From NCBI RefSeq assembly GCF_900099805.1, contig NZ_FNDR01000004.1, forward strand, positions 1-64,000: 64,000 bases of DNA, given 5' to 3'. The notes beneath the pieces are model-generated. The model was not told the origin of the DNA and did no database searches. It saw only the letters and a list, made by a program, of their open reading frames with translations. Below are positions 35,564 through 44,666 of this stretch, piece by piece. Position 1 is the stretch's first letter; every line of letters starts with the position of its first letter. The DNA comes from Variovorax sp. OV700 (lineage in GTDB: Bacteria; Pseudomonadota; Gammaproteobacteria; Burkholderiales; Burkholderiaceae_C). Position numbers and translations under genes: made by a program.

Positions 35564-36934
35564 ATGGCCTCCCGCCGCCCCATCCTGCTGAACGCGTTCG
35601 ACATGAACACGGTCGGCCACGTGTCACACGGCCTGTGGCGGCACCCGCGCGACCGCGCCACCGAGTACAAACGCCTGCCCTATTGGCTCGAGATGGCCCG
35701 CACGCTGGAGCGCGGCCTGTTCGATGGGCTGTTTCTCGCGGACGTCACAGGTGTCTACGACGTGTGGGGCGGCAGCGCCGACGCGGCGTTGCGCGACGCG
35801 ATCCAGCTTCCGATCAACGACCCTGCCGTGCTGGTCAGCGCCATGGCGAGCGTGACCCGGCACCTGGGCTTCGGCATTACCGCCACGATTGCCGCCGAAA
35901 CGCCGTATGCGTTCGCGCGGCGCATGTCCACGCTCGATCATCTGAGCGAAGGCCGCATCGGCTGGAACATCGTCACCGGCTTTCTCGACAGTTCGGCCCG
36001 CGCGCTCGGCGAGAAGGTTGCTGCGGACCACGACCGGCGCTACGACCGCGCCGACGAATTCATGTCGCTCGTCTACCGGCTGTGGGAATCGAGCTGGGAC
36101 GATGACGCAGTGATCGCCGACCGCGCGCGCGGCATCTATGCCGACCCGGCGAAGGTGCGCCCGATCCGCCACGAAGGCGAGTTCTACAGGCTCGACGTGG
36201 TGCATCCCTGCGAACCTTCGCCGCAGCGCACGCCACTGCTGTTCCAGGCCGGCGCCTCCGCGCGCGGCACTGCTTTCGCGGCACGCCATGCCGAAGTGGT
36301 CTTCGTGCCCAACCAGGGCCTGCAAGCGACCGCCGCCGTCGTGCGAAAGCTGCGAGCCGCGATGGCCGAGGCCGGACGAGCCCCCTCGGACGCGCGCTTC
36401 GTCACCACTTTGCAGGTGGTGGTCGGCCGCACCGAAAGCGAAGCGCGCGAACGCCATGAAGACTATCGCCGCTATGCCCGGCCCGAGGCTGGACTGGTGC
36501 AGTTCTCGAGCGCCATCGGCGTCGACCTCTCCCGTCATGGCTTGGACGACCCCGTGACCGGCGGTAGCGCGGATGCAATCCAGAGTTCGGTCGCCTCGCT
36601 GCAGCGGCACAGCGCCGGACCCACCGTGCGCCAGTTGCTGGCCCAGATGCCGCTCGGCGGACGGCACACGCCCGTGGTCGGCACGCCGGCACAGATCGCC
36701 GACGAGATCGAGGCCTGGGTGGACGAGGCGGGCGTGGACGGGTTCAACCTCGTGCGCACCGTCAGCCCCGAAGGCCTCGAGCATTTCGTCGAGCTGGCGG
36801 TGCCCGAGCTGCAGCGCCGCGGCCTGCACAAGCGTGCCTATGCCGAAGGCAGCTGGCGCGAAAAGATCTTCGGGCGCGCGAGCGCGCGCCCGCCCGCCGT
36901 GCACGCGGCACGACAGCCTCACGCGACCCCATGA
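35564..36934 (+). CDS. Flavin-dependent monooxygenase, NtaA/SnaA/DszA type
   Basis: 456-aa two-component luciferase-like monooxygenase of the NtaA/SnaA/DszA/DmoA family. These FMNH2-dependent enzymes oxidise nitrilotriacetate, dibenzothiophene sulfone, dimethyl sulfide and similar compounds. Typical blocks are LNAFDMNTVGHVSHGLW at the N-terminus, GFGITATIAAETPYAFARRM and LSEGRIGWNIVTGF. A flavin reductase is not coded nearby. The ATG at 35564 is the first one giving the conserved N-terminus; the frame is open upstream inside the dioxygenase gene. The stop overlaps the SfnB-type gene as ATGA. Confidence 0.9.
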   Translation: MASRRPILLNAFDMNTVGHVSHGLWRHPRDRATEYKRLPYWLEMARTLERGLFDGLFLADVTGVYDVWGGSADAALRDAIQLPINDPAVLVSAMASVTRHLGFGITATIAAETPYAFARRMSTLDHLSEGRIGWNIVTGFLDSSARALGEKVAADHDRRYDRADEFMSLVYRLWESSWDDDAVIADRARGIYADPAKVRPIRHEGEFYRLDVVHPCEPSPQRTPLLFQAGASARGTAFAARHAEVVFVPNQGLQATAAVVRKLRAAMAEAGRAPSDARFVTTLQVVVGRTESEARERHEDYRRYARPEAGLVQFSSAIGVDLSRHGLDDPVTGGSADAIQSSVASLQRHSAGPTVRQLLAQMPLGGRHTPVVGTPAQIADEIEAWVDEAGVDGFNLVRTVSPEGLEHFVELAVPELQRRGLHKRAYAEGSWREKIFGRASARPPAVHAARQPHATP

Positions 36935-38109
36935 CCCACCTGATCAAGACCGATGCCGAAGCCATCTCCGTGGCTCGCGCACTGGCAGCCGAGTTCGCGC
37001 CGACCGCCTCCGAACGTGACCGCGAACGGCGGCTGCCGCACGAGGAAGTCGAGCGCTTCTCGGCCAGCGGCCTATGGGGCATCACGGTGCCGCGTGCCTT
37101 CGGTGGCGCGGCGGTGTCGCATGTCACGCTGGCTGAAGTGATTGCGCTCATCTCCGAAGCCGACCCGGCGCTCGGCCAGATTCCGCAGAACCACCACTGC
37201 CTGGTCGATGCGGTACGGCTGATCGGCAGCCCCGCGCAGCAGGACTTCTTCTTTCGCGAGGCGCTGGCAGGCAAGCGCTTCGGCAATGCGGTGTCGGAGA
37301 GCGGCACGCCCAATGCCAAGGTGGTCACAGCGCGCCTGAGCAAAGGCACCAACGGGCTTCGCCTGGATGGGCGCAAGTTCTATTGCACCGGTGCGCTGTT
37401 CGCCCACTGGGTGCCGGTGGCGGCCAAGGACGAGGAAGACCGGCAGGTGCTGGTGTACGTGCGGCGCGATGCACTTGGCCTGCAGGTGCTGGACGACTGG
37501 AGCGGCTTCGGCCAGCGCACCACCGCCAGCGGCACCGTGACGGCACAGAACGTGGCCGTGGAGGCACTGCAGGTGTTGCCGCGCGCCCAGCTGTTCGATC
37601 CCCCGACGATTCACGGCCCGTTCGCGCAGATTCTTCATGCGGCCATCGATCTGGGCATCGGCCGTGCGGCCATGGCCGACCTGCGCTCGTGGGTGCGCGA
37701 CCGCGCCCGTCCCTGGCCCGACAGCGGCGTGGCACGGGCTGCGGACGACCCGCTCACGCTGGCCAAGCTTGGCGAACTGGTCATTCGGCAGCATGCCGCC
37801 GAGGCCCTGCTGGAGCGCAGCGGCCGCTACCTCGACGAGGCCCGCGAGCACAGCACGCCCGAGCGCGTGACCGAGGCGTCCATTGCCGTGGCCGAGGCCA
37901 AGGTGGTCACGACCGAATTCGCGCTGCGCGCGGCCACCACGCTGATCGAACTCGGCGGCACGCAGGCCACACTCGCCGAACACAACCTCGATCGCCATTG
38001 GCGCAATGCACGCACGCACACCGTGCACGACCCCGTGCGCTGGAAACCCCACGCCATCGGCAACCACTGGCTCAACGGCGCTACGCCACAGCGCCACGCC
38101 TCGCTGTGA
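36931..38109 (+). CDS. sfnB: SfnB-family sulfur acquisition oxidoreductase
   Basis: 392-aa acyl-CoA-dehydrogenase-fold flavoenzyme of the SfnB group, which is induced in sulfate starvation and linked to dimethyl sulfone and other sulfone use. Visible blocks are ERDRERRLPHEEVERFSASG, SESGTPNAKVVTARL and the C-terminal ATTLIELGGTQATLAEHNLD, ending RHWRNARTHTVHDPVRWK, which is very typical. Related enzymes (DszC) are FMNH2-dependent monooxygenases. Overlaps the upstream monooxygenase gene by four bases and is followed 32 bp later by the transporter's binding protein. Confidence 0.9.
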   Translation: MTHLIKTDAEAISVARALAAEFAPTASERDRERRLPHEEVERFSASGLWGITVPRAFGGAAVSHVTLAEVIALISEADPALGQIPQNHHCLVDAVRLIGSPAQQDFFFREALAGKRFGNAVSESGTPNAKVVTARLSKGTNGLRLDGRKFYCTGALFAHWVPVAAKDEEDRQVLVYVRRDALGLQVLDDWSGFGQRTTASGTVTAQNVAVEALQVLPRAQLFDPPTIHGPFAQILHAAIDLGIGRAAMADLRSWVRDRARPWPDSGVARAADDPLTLAKLGELVIRQHAAEALLERSGRYLDEAREHSTPERVTEASIAVAEAKVVTTEFALRAATTLIELGGTQATLAEHNLDRHWRNARTHTVHDPVRWKPHAIGNHWLNGATPQRHASL

Positions 38110-38141
38110 GGCGCCCGCCCCTCCTTCACGAAAGCATCTCC

Positions 38142-39749
38142 ATGGACCGTCGTCGCTTCATTCAACAAGGCGGTGCCGCCGCCTCGCTCGGCGGCATTGG
38201 CCTCGGCCTGCCACTTGCCGCCCTCGCCCAGCCGCGCAAGGAAACCGCACGCGTGCTGGCTGAGGGCGCACCCAACTCGCAGGACCCGCACGGCGAGGGC
38301 GTGAGCCGTGAGTCGCTCGGGCTCTTCACCAACGTGTATGACCGGCTGATCAACTTCGACCGGGTGCCGGTGTCGCCCGGCGTCTTCAAGTACGACTACG
38401 GGCGTTTTCGCGGCGAGCTGGCCGAAAGCTTCGAGCAGTCCGCGGACGGCCGCACGCTGACCTTCAGGCTGCGCCGCGACGCCACCTTCCACGACGGCCG
38501 CCCCGTCACCGCCAACGACGTGAAATGGTCTCTCGACCGCGCGGTCTCCCTGCCCGCGAGCAGGCGGCAATTGGGAACCGGCTCGCTGGAGAACCCGTCG
38601 CAGTTCAGCGTGGTGGACGCACACACCTTCCGCATCACGCTGCCGCGCGCGGACCGCTACACGCTGCCCAACCTCGCGCTGTCCTTCGCGTCGGTGCTCA
38701 ACGCCGAGCTCGCCCGCTCGCACGCGACCGGGGCGGACCCCTGGGCCACCGAATGGGTGAAGGCCAACGCGGCCGGCGGCGGCGCCTACCGCGTCGAGAA
38801 CTTCACGCCGGGCCAGCAGGTGATCTACACACGCTTCGACGGCTGGAAGAGCGGTGCGGTGCCGCGGGTGCGGCGCGCGGTGTTCCAGGTCGTGCCCTCG
38901 GCCTCGAACCGCGTGGCGGCACTGCTCAAGGGCGACGCCGACGTGGCGCTGCAGCTGCCGCCAAAAGACCTCGATGCGCTCACCGACACCACGCGCGCCA
39001 AGGTGCTCTCCGTGCCGGTCACCACCAGCTTCCGCTTCGTGGCCTTCAACACGCAGGCCAAGCCCTTCGACGACGTGCGCGTGCGCCAGGCCATCGCCTA
39101 CGCCTTGCCCTACACCTCGCTGCTGCGCGGCGCCAACCTGGGCCGTGGCGAGCCGCTGTACGGCGCGAAGTCGGACAAGCCCACCAGCAGCCGCTTTCCG
39201 CAGCCTTACCCGTACGAGACGCAATTGCTGCGCGCGCGCGAATTGCTCGCTCAAGCCGGGTTGGCCAAGGGCTTCAAGACCAGCTTCAGCTACAACGTGG
39301 GCGACGCCACGCTGGCGGAGCCGGCCGCGCTGCTGATCCAGGAGGCGCTGGGCAAGATCGGTATCGAGCTGTCCATCGAGAAGGTGCCGGGTGCGCAGTG
39401 GGGCACGCTGCAGACCGAGAAGAAGCTGCCCTTCTTCATCGACAGCTCGTCCGCATGGTTCAACGACCCCGACTACTTCTTCCGCATCTTCTTCCAGGGC
39501 GACTGGCGCTGGAACTTCGGCTCGTTCAGGAACGAGGAACTCGCCAAGCTGGTCGAGCAGGCGCGCTGGGAAACCGATCGTGCCAAGTACGACCGCGCCA
39601 TCCGGCGCGCGATCGAGATCGCCTTCGAGCAGGTGCCGCTGGTCCCGCTGTGGCTGCCCTCGTTCGAGGCGGCGCTGCAGCCCGACCTCCAGGGCTTCAC
39701 CTACTACATCCACGGGCAGGTGGACTTCAGGCCGCTGACCCGATCGTGA
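38142..39749 (+). CDS. Peptide-type ABC binding protein with Tat-like signal
   Basis: 535-aa family-5 binding protein. The N-terminus MDRRRFIQQGGAAASLGGIG has the twin-arginine pattern R-R-x-F-I before a hydrophobic stretch, so it may be exported folded by Tat. Core blocks are RDATFHDGRPVTANDVKWSL, GGGAYRVENFTPGQQVIYTR and FDDVRVRQAIAYALPYTSLL. It belongs to a different subgroup from the HPRGR-type paralogues. It is the first of five genes for a full importer and lies 32 bp after the sfnB-type gene. Its stop overlaps the GTG start of the DppB gene. Confidence 0.92.
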   Translation: MDRRRFIQQGGAAASLGGIGLGLPLAALAQPRKETARVLAEGAPNSQDPHGEGVSRESLGLFTNVYDRLINFDRVPVSPGVFKYDYGRFRGELAESFEQSADGRTLTFRLRRDATFHDGRPVTANDVKWSLDRAVSLPASRRQLGTGSLENPSQFSVVDAHTFRITLPRADRYTLPNLALSFASVLNAELARSHATGADPWATEWVKANAAGGGAYRVENFTPGQQVIYTRFDGWKSGAVPRVRRAVFQVVPSASNRVAALLKGDADVALQLPPKDLDALTDTTRAKVLSVPVTTSFRFVAFNTQAKPFDDVRVRQAIAYALPYTSLLRGANLGRGEPLYGAKSDKPTSSRFPQPYPYETQLLRARELLAQAGLAKGFKTSFSYNVGDATLAEPAALLIQEALGKIGIELSIEKVPGAQWGTLQTEKKLPFFIDSSSAWFNDPDYFFRIFFQGDWRWNFGSFRNEELAKLVEQARWETDRAKYDRAIRRAIEIAFEQVPLVPLWLPSFEAALQPDLQGFTYYIHGQVDFRPLTRS

Positions 39750-40777
39750 GCACCGGCGGCAACTTCGCGGCGCGCATCGGCGCCCGGGTGCTGGCCACCG
39801 TCCCGGTGCTGCTGGGCGCGGTCGTCTTCACCTTTTTGCTCACGCACGTGCTGCCCGGCGACCCGGCGGCCTTTCTGGCGTCGGGGCCGAGCGCGGGGCC
39901 GGAGGAAATTGCGCAGATTCGTGCCCGCATGGGCCTCGACCAGCCGCTGCCGACGCAGCTGTGGCACTACCTCGTGGCCCTCGCGCAGGGCGACTGGGGC
40001 CAGTCGCACACCACCGGCCAGCCAGTGTGGACCGACCTGCGCCAGCGCCTGCCCGCCACGCTCGAGCTCACCTTCATCGCCTTCGCGCTGACGCTGGCCA
40101 TCGCATTGCCGCTGGGCGCCGCGGCCGCGCTGCGGCCGCGCTCGGCGTGGGACCGGGCCTGCACGCTGCTCACGGTCGGCGGCAGCTGCATGCCGACCTT
40201 CGTCATCGCGCTGATGCTGGTGTACGTCTTCTACTTCCTGCTCGGCTGGGCTCCGGAGCCCACCGGGCGCATCGATGCCATGCTGACGCTGCCGCCCACC
40301 GTCACCGGCTTCTTTCTGTTGGACGCCACGCTCGCGGGCCGCTGGGACGCGTTCGCCTCGGCGGCCGGTCGGCTGCTGCTGCCGGCGGCGGCCATGGCGC
40401 TGTTCTCGCTCGCGCCGGTGGCGCGGCTCATGCGGGCGTCGCTGCTCGGCGTGCTGCGCAGCGACCCCGTGCGCACCGCGCGCGCGCTCGGCTTTCCGCG
40501 CCGCGCGGTGCTGGGGAGCGCGCTGCACCTGGCATTGCTGCCGGTCGTCACCGGGGCGGGTATGGTGTTCTCGTACATGCTGAGCGCCAACGTGGTGATC
40601 GAGAAGGTGTTCGCCTGGCCCGGCATCGGCAGCTATGCGCTCGATGCGCTGCTGGCCGCCGACCATGCGCCGCTGCAGGGCTTCGTGCTGCTGGTGGCGC
40701 TGCTGTTCGTGGGCGTGAACCTGGGGGTCGACCTGCTGCACAGCCGGATCGATCCGCGCGCGGGGGCAGAGGCATGA
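39746..40777 (+). CDS. ABC permease, DppB type
   Basis: 343-aa inner-membrane permease of the DppB family with six membrane segments, starting VLATVPVLLGAVVFTFLLTH near residue 12. The ATPase-contact loop is RTARALGFPRRAVLGSALHL near residue 240. The start is GTG at 39746 overlapping the binding protein's stop as GTGA; no ATG in frame gives the first membrane helix. Its stop overlaps the DppC start by four bases. Confidence 0.93.
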   Translation: MSTGGNFAARIGARVLATVPVLLGAVVFTFLLTHVLPGDPAAFLASGPSAGPEEIAQIRARMGLDQPLPTQLWHYLVALAQGDWGQSHTTGQPVWTDLRQRLPATLELTFIAFALTLAIALPLGAAAALRPRSAWDRACTLLTVGGSCMPTFVIALMLVYVFYFLLGWAPEPTGRIDAMLTLPPTVTGFFLLDATLAGRWDAFASAAGRLLLPAAAMALFSLAPVARLMRASLLGVLRSDPVRTARALGFPRRAVLGSALHLALLPVVTGAGMVFSYMLSANVVIEKVFAWPGIGSYALDALLAADHAPLQGFVLLVALLFVGVNLGVDLLHSRIDPRAGAEA

Positions 40778-41610
40778 AGGCGCGGCTGCCGCATGCCGGC
40801 GCGCCGCTGGGTCTGTTGCTGCTCGCGCTGTTCCTGGCGGCCGCCTTGCTCGGCCCCGCGCTGGCGCCTTTCGATCCGCTGGCCACCGATGTACTGAACC
40901 GCCTGCAGCCACCCGGCGCCAAACACTGGTTCGGCACCGATGCGCTGGGCCGCGACCTGTTCTCGCGCGTGCTCGTCGCGACGCGGCTCGACCTGGGCAT
41001 GGCCGCCGGGGCGGTGGTGCTGTCTCTGCTCACGGGCAGTGCGTTGGGCGCGTGGTGCGGCTTTGTCGGCGGGCGGTTGGACCGCTGGGTGGGCCGGCTG
41101 GTCGATGTGCTGATGGCCTTTCCGCTCTTCGTCGTGGCCATGGCGCTGGTCGCGGCATGGGGCAACAGCGTGGCCAACATCGTCTACGCGACGGCACTCA
41201 TCAACCTGCCCTTCTACATCCGGCTGGCGCGCAGCGAAGTGGGGGTTCGGCGCAACGCCGGCTACGTGCTGGCGGCGCGGCTGGGCGGGGCCACCGCGCC
41301 ACGGCTGCTGTTCGGCGTGCTGCTGCCCCATGTGTTGCCGATGCTGGCGGTGCAGGGTTCCATCAACCTCGGCTGGGCGCTGCTGAACGGCGCCGGGCTG
41401 TCGTTCATCGGGCTGGGCGTGCGCCCGCCGACGGCGGAATGGGGCGTGCTGGTGAGCGAAGGCGCGCCCTACATCATCACGGGCCAGTGGTGGCTGGCTT
41501 TCTTCCCCGGGCTGGCGCTGTTCGCGGCCGTGGGCTGCTTCACGCTGCTGGGCGACGCGCTGCGCGACCTGCTCGATCCGCGAGGCGCGGCCGAAGCGGC
41601 CAAGCCATGA
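40774..41610 (+). CDS. ABC permease, DppC type
   Basis: 278-aa permease of the DppC family. The characteristic periplasmic block KHWFGTDALGRDLFSRVLVA is at ~50-70 and the ATPase-contact loop ARLGGATAPRLLFGVLLPHV near residue 175. It is overlapped by four bases at both ends with the DppB and DppD genes, so the transporter proteins are made in fixed ratio. Confidence 0.93.
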   Translation: MKARLPHAGAPLGLLLLALFLAAALLGPALAPFDPLATDVLNRLQPPGAKHWFGTDALGRDLFSRVLVATRLDLGMAAGAVVLSLLTGSALGAWCGFVGGRLDRWVGRLVDVLMAFPLFVVAMALVAAWGNSVANIVYATALINLPFYIRLARSEVGVRRNAGYVLAARLGGATAPRLLFGVLLPHVLPMLAVQGSINLGWALLNGAGLSFIGLGVRPPTAEWGVLVSEGAPYIITGQWWLAFFPGLALFAAVGCFTLLGDALRDLLDPRGAAEAAKP

Positions 41611-42620
41611 GTGCGCCGATGCTGGAGGTCGAAGCCCTCACGCTGCGCTTTCGCACGCCCTCAGGCCTGGTGAACGTGCTCGACAACGTCGGCTTCACGC
41701 TGCAGGCCGGCGAGACGCTCGGGCTGGTCGGCGAGAGCGGTTCGGGCAAATCGGTGACTGCCCTGGCGCTGGCCGGCCTGCTCGATGCACAGGCGCAGGT
41801 GCAGGTGCAGGCGCGCAGGCTGCGCTTTCAGGGGCGTGACCTGCTGAACAGCCAGGGCGAACCCGACGCCGCCGCATGGCAAGGCGTTCGCGGACGCCGC
41901 ATCGGCTTCGTGTTCCAGAGCCCGCGCCGCGCACTACACCCGCTGCGCACCATCGGCGATCAATTGCAGCAGGTGCTGCAGGTGCATCGCGGCCTGAAAG
42001 CCGCCCCGGCGCGGCAGGAGGCGCTCGCGTGGATCGAGCGCGTGGGCCTGAGTGATCCGGCGCGCCGCTTCAAGGCCTACGCGCACGAGCTTTCGGGCGG
42101 ACAGTGCCAGCGAGTGATGATCGCGCTGGCGCTGGCCGGCGAACCCGAGCTGCTGATCGCGGACGAGCCGACCACGGGTCTCGACGTGAGCACGCAGGCC
42201 CTTGTGCTCGACCTCATCGCCGAACTCGCGAGCGCGCGCCGCTTGGCGATGTTGCTCATCACCCACGACCTGGCCCTGGCGGCTCAGCGTTGCGCGCGCA
42301 TCGCAGTCATGCACGCCGGCCAGTTGGTGGAGACACTGCCGTCCGCTCGCCTGCGCGAAGGTGCGGCGCACATTTACACGCGACAGCTGCTGCGCGCCAC
42401 GCCGCAATCGGCGTCCACGCTCGACGCCTTGCGCAGCGTGGACGGCACATTGCCGGACCTGACCCGCGTCGACCTGCCTGCCTGCCGCTTCGCCGAACGC
42501 TGCGAGAAAAGCGACGCACGCTGCCGCAGCCAAGCCGCCCCGTGGACCCGCATGGGTGCGCAACATGCGCTGGCATGCTGGCACCCCGTGCTCGAAACTC
42601 AGCGCGTCGGACTGCGCTGA
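41607..42620 (+). CDS. ABC ATPase, DppD type
   Basis: 337-aa nucleotide-binding protein of the peptide importer family. Walker A GESGSGKS near residue 45, signature LSGGQCQR (a Cys replaces the common Q/R-neighbour residue), Walker B LLIADEPTTGLD. The C-terminal tail has the Oligo_HPY cysteine pattern C-x5-C-x6-C with a later Cys, the site of an iron-sulfur cluster in some DppD proteins. Followed after 9 bp by its partner ATPase gene. Confidence 0.93.
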   Translation: MSAPMLEVEALTLRFRTPSGLVNVLDNVGFTLQAGETLGLVGESGSGKSVTALALAGLLDAQAQVQVQARRLRFQGRDLLNSQGEPDAAAWQGVRGRRIGFVFQSPRRALHPLRTIGDQLQQVLQVHRGLKAAPARQEALAWIERVGLSDPARRFKAYAHELSGGQCQRVMIALALAGEPELLIADEPTTGLDVSTQALVLDLIAELASARRLAMLLITHDLALAAQRCARIAVMHAGQLVETLPSARLREGAAHIYTRQLLRATPQSASTLDALRSVDGTLPDLTRVDLPACRFAERCEKSDARCRSQAAPWTRMGAQHALACWHPVLETQRVGLR

Positions 42621-42629
42621 ACACACGCC

Positions 42630-43457
42630 ATGTCCGAGCTGCCTTTGCTGGACGTACGCGACTTGGTGGCGCGCTATCCCCTGTCGGGCATTACGGGCGC
42701 GCCGTCGTTCGCCGGCCTTGTGAGACGCCAGCACTGGCTGCAGGCTGTCGATGGCGTGAATTTCACGCTCTCGCGCGGCGAGGCAGTAGGCCTGGTTGGC
42801 GAATCGGGCTGCGGCAAGTCTACGTTGGCGTCGCTGCTCGCGCGGCTGAGCGACCCGTTCTCGGGACGCATCGTGTTCGATGGCATGGACCTTGCCACCC
42901 ATCGCGCGGCAGACGCCGCGCAGGCGCCGTGGCGGCGCCGTGTGCAGATGGTGTTCCAGGATCCGCTCGACAGTCTCGATCCGCGCAAGACGGCCTTCGA
43001 TGCCATCGCCGACCCCATCCGCAGACTCCTGGACCTGAATGCCCAGGCGGTGCGCCAGCGCGTGCTCGATGTGGCGCAGCGCGTGCAGCTCGGCGCCGAT
43101 CTGCTGCAACGCCGTCCGCACGAGCTTTCCGGCGGGCAGGCCGCGCGCGTGGGTATTGCGCGCGCACTGGGGCCTGGGCCGGAGCTGCTGATCCTCGACG
43201 AGCCCACGGCAGCGCTCGACGTGTCGGTGCAGGCCGGCGTGCTGACCCTGCTCGACCGGCTACGGCGCGAACTGGGTCTGGCTGTCTTGTTCGTCTCGCA
43301 CGACCTGAGTGTGGTGCGCCTGCTGTGCGATCGCGTGCTGGTGATGCGGCAAGGCCGCATCGTGGACCAAGGACCGGCGCGCGAACTGTTCGATCAGCCG
43401 CGCCACACCTACACCGCGGCGCTGGTTGCGGCGATTCCGCGCTTCCCTTCCCGGTGA
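42630..43457 (+). CDS. ABC ATPase, DppF type
   Basis: 275-aa partner ATPase. Walker [10 protein letters not shown] near residue 58, signature LSGGQAARVGIARAL, Walker B LLILDEPTAALDVSVQ, switch His in LFVSHDLSVV. An insertion of about 15 residues (SGITGAPSFAGLVRRQHWLQ) lies between the first two strands. It lacks the Cys tail, as DppF usually does. Last gene of the plus-strand run. A 129-bp gap without a visible hairpin separates it from the convergent aldo/keto reductase gene. Confidence 0.93.
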   Translation: MSELPLLDVRDLVARYPLSGITGAPSFAGLVRRQHWLQAVDGVNFTLSRGEAVGLVGESGCGKSTLASLLARLSDPFSGRIVFDGMDLATHRAADAAQAPWRRRVQMVFQDPLDSLDPRKTAFDAIADPIRRLLDLNAQAVRQRVLDVAQRVQLGADLLQRRPHELSGGQAARVGIARALGPGPELLILDEPTAALDVSVQAGVLTLLDRLRRELGLAVLFVSHDLSVVRLLCDRVLVMRQGRIVDQGPARELFDQPRHTYTAALVAAIPRFPSR

Positions 43458-43586
43458 CGGTCAGTTCCTGCGGTTTCCTTCAGAGGATGGCGTAGGTGTC
43501 CATGTTGCCGCCGCGGCCTCGATGTTCATGCCATGGCTCTCCGCCGCCGGCGCGATCAGGTTGCGCGAGCCCGGTCCCTTTTGGCT

Positions 43587-44621
43587 TCAAGCGGCCGTGC
43601 GATGCCGCGGCAACCGCCCGAAGAACGGATGGCTCGGATCGTTGAATCCCGGCAGCGACGAATGTCCGGTGGTCACGAGCGCATCGACCAGGGCCTCGTC
43701 GTCTTCGGTGAAGCGATATTGCAGCGCGGGCAGGTAGTCTTCCCACTGCTCCAGCGTGCGCGGGCCGGCAATGGCCGAGGTGATGAGGCGGTTGTTCAGC
43801 ACCCAGGCCAGCGCGAACTGGCCCGGCGTGATGCCGCGTCCCTCGACGTGCTCCTTCACGCGCTGCGCGATGTCAAGCGACTCGGCACGCCATTCGGTCT
43901 GCAGGATGCGTTTGTCGTCGCGGCCTGCACGCGTGCCCGGCGGCGGTGCCTTGCCGGGTTCGTACTTGGCGGTGAGCACGCCGCGCGCGAGCGGGCTGTA
44001 GGACACCACGCCCACGCCGTAGTACTCGGCCGCGGGCAGATGCTCGGCCTCAATCTGCCGGTTCGCCAGGTTGTAGAGCGGTTGCGTGGCCGCGGGACGG
44101 TCCACGTTCAATGCATCGGCCGTGCGGGCGAATTCCGCGACCTTCCAGGCAGGGTGGTTCGACAGGCCGTAGCTGCGCAGCTTGCCGGCGCGGATCAGGT
44201 CGCCGAGTGCGCGCACGGTCTCGGCCACGGGCGTGGCCCGGTCCTCGCGGTGCAAATACAGGAGATCGATGTGATCGGTGCCCAGGCGCTTCAGGCTGGC
44301 CTCCACCGATTGCACGATGCCGTGCCGCCCCGTGCTCCTGTTGTTGGGACCGGCGATGTCCGGATCGGGGTTGGCGAACTTGGTCGCGAGCACCCAGCGG
44401 TTGCGGTTGGGTGCCACGAGCTCTCCCACGACCTTTTCGGACTCGCCCTTGTTGTAGGCATTGGCGGTGTCGATGAAGTTGACGCCCTGCTCGAAGGCGC
44501 GCTCGGCAATGCGCTGCGCGGTAGCGCGGTCGGTCTGGCCGCCGAACATCATGGTGCCGAGGGCGATCGGCGACACGAGGATGCCGCCACGGCCGAGGGG
44601 ACGGTAGTCGACGCTGCTCAT
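43587..44621 (-). CDS. Aldo/keto reductase
   Basis: 344-aa NADPH-dependent aldo/keto reductase of the YajO/Tas-like group, a TIM barrel. The catalytic tetrad is visible: D51, Y56 in DTANAYNKGES, K81 in VLATKF and H124 in LLYLHRED. It reduces aldehydes or ketones to alcohols in the cytoplasm. Last gene of a three-gene run with an SfnG-like monooxygenase and a DszC-like enzyme. It may remove the aldehyde left after oxidative cleavage of the carbon-sulfur bond; that link is inferred from position only. Confidence 0.9.
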   Translation of the reverse strand: MSSVDYRPLGRGGILVSPIALGTMMFGGQTDRATAQRIAERAFEQGVNFIDTANAYNKGESEKVVGELVAPNRNRWVLATKFANPDPDIAGPNNRSTGRHGIVQSVEASLKRLGTDHIDLLYLHREDRATPVAETVRALGDLIRAGKLRSYGLSNHPAWKVAEFARTADALNVDRPAATQPLYNLANRQIEAEHLPAAEYYGVGVVSYSPLARGVLTAKYEPGKAPPPGTRAGRDDKRILQTEWRAESLDIAQRVKEHVEGRGITPGQFALAWVLNNRLITSAIAGPRTLEQWEDYLPALQYRFTEDDEALVDALVTTGHSSLPGFNDPSHPFFGRLPRHRTAA

Positions 44622-44666
44622 GAGGAAAAAAGCTCCCTGTATCTCTGTCTGGCGAAAGGAAAGGCG

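Noticed and set aside
43458..43586. A terminator between the DppF and aldo/keto reductase genes.
   Set aside because: No stable stem with T tract is visible in this 129-bp gap.
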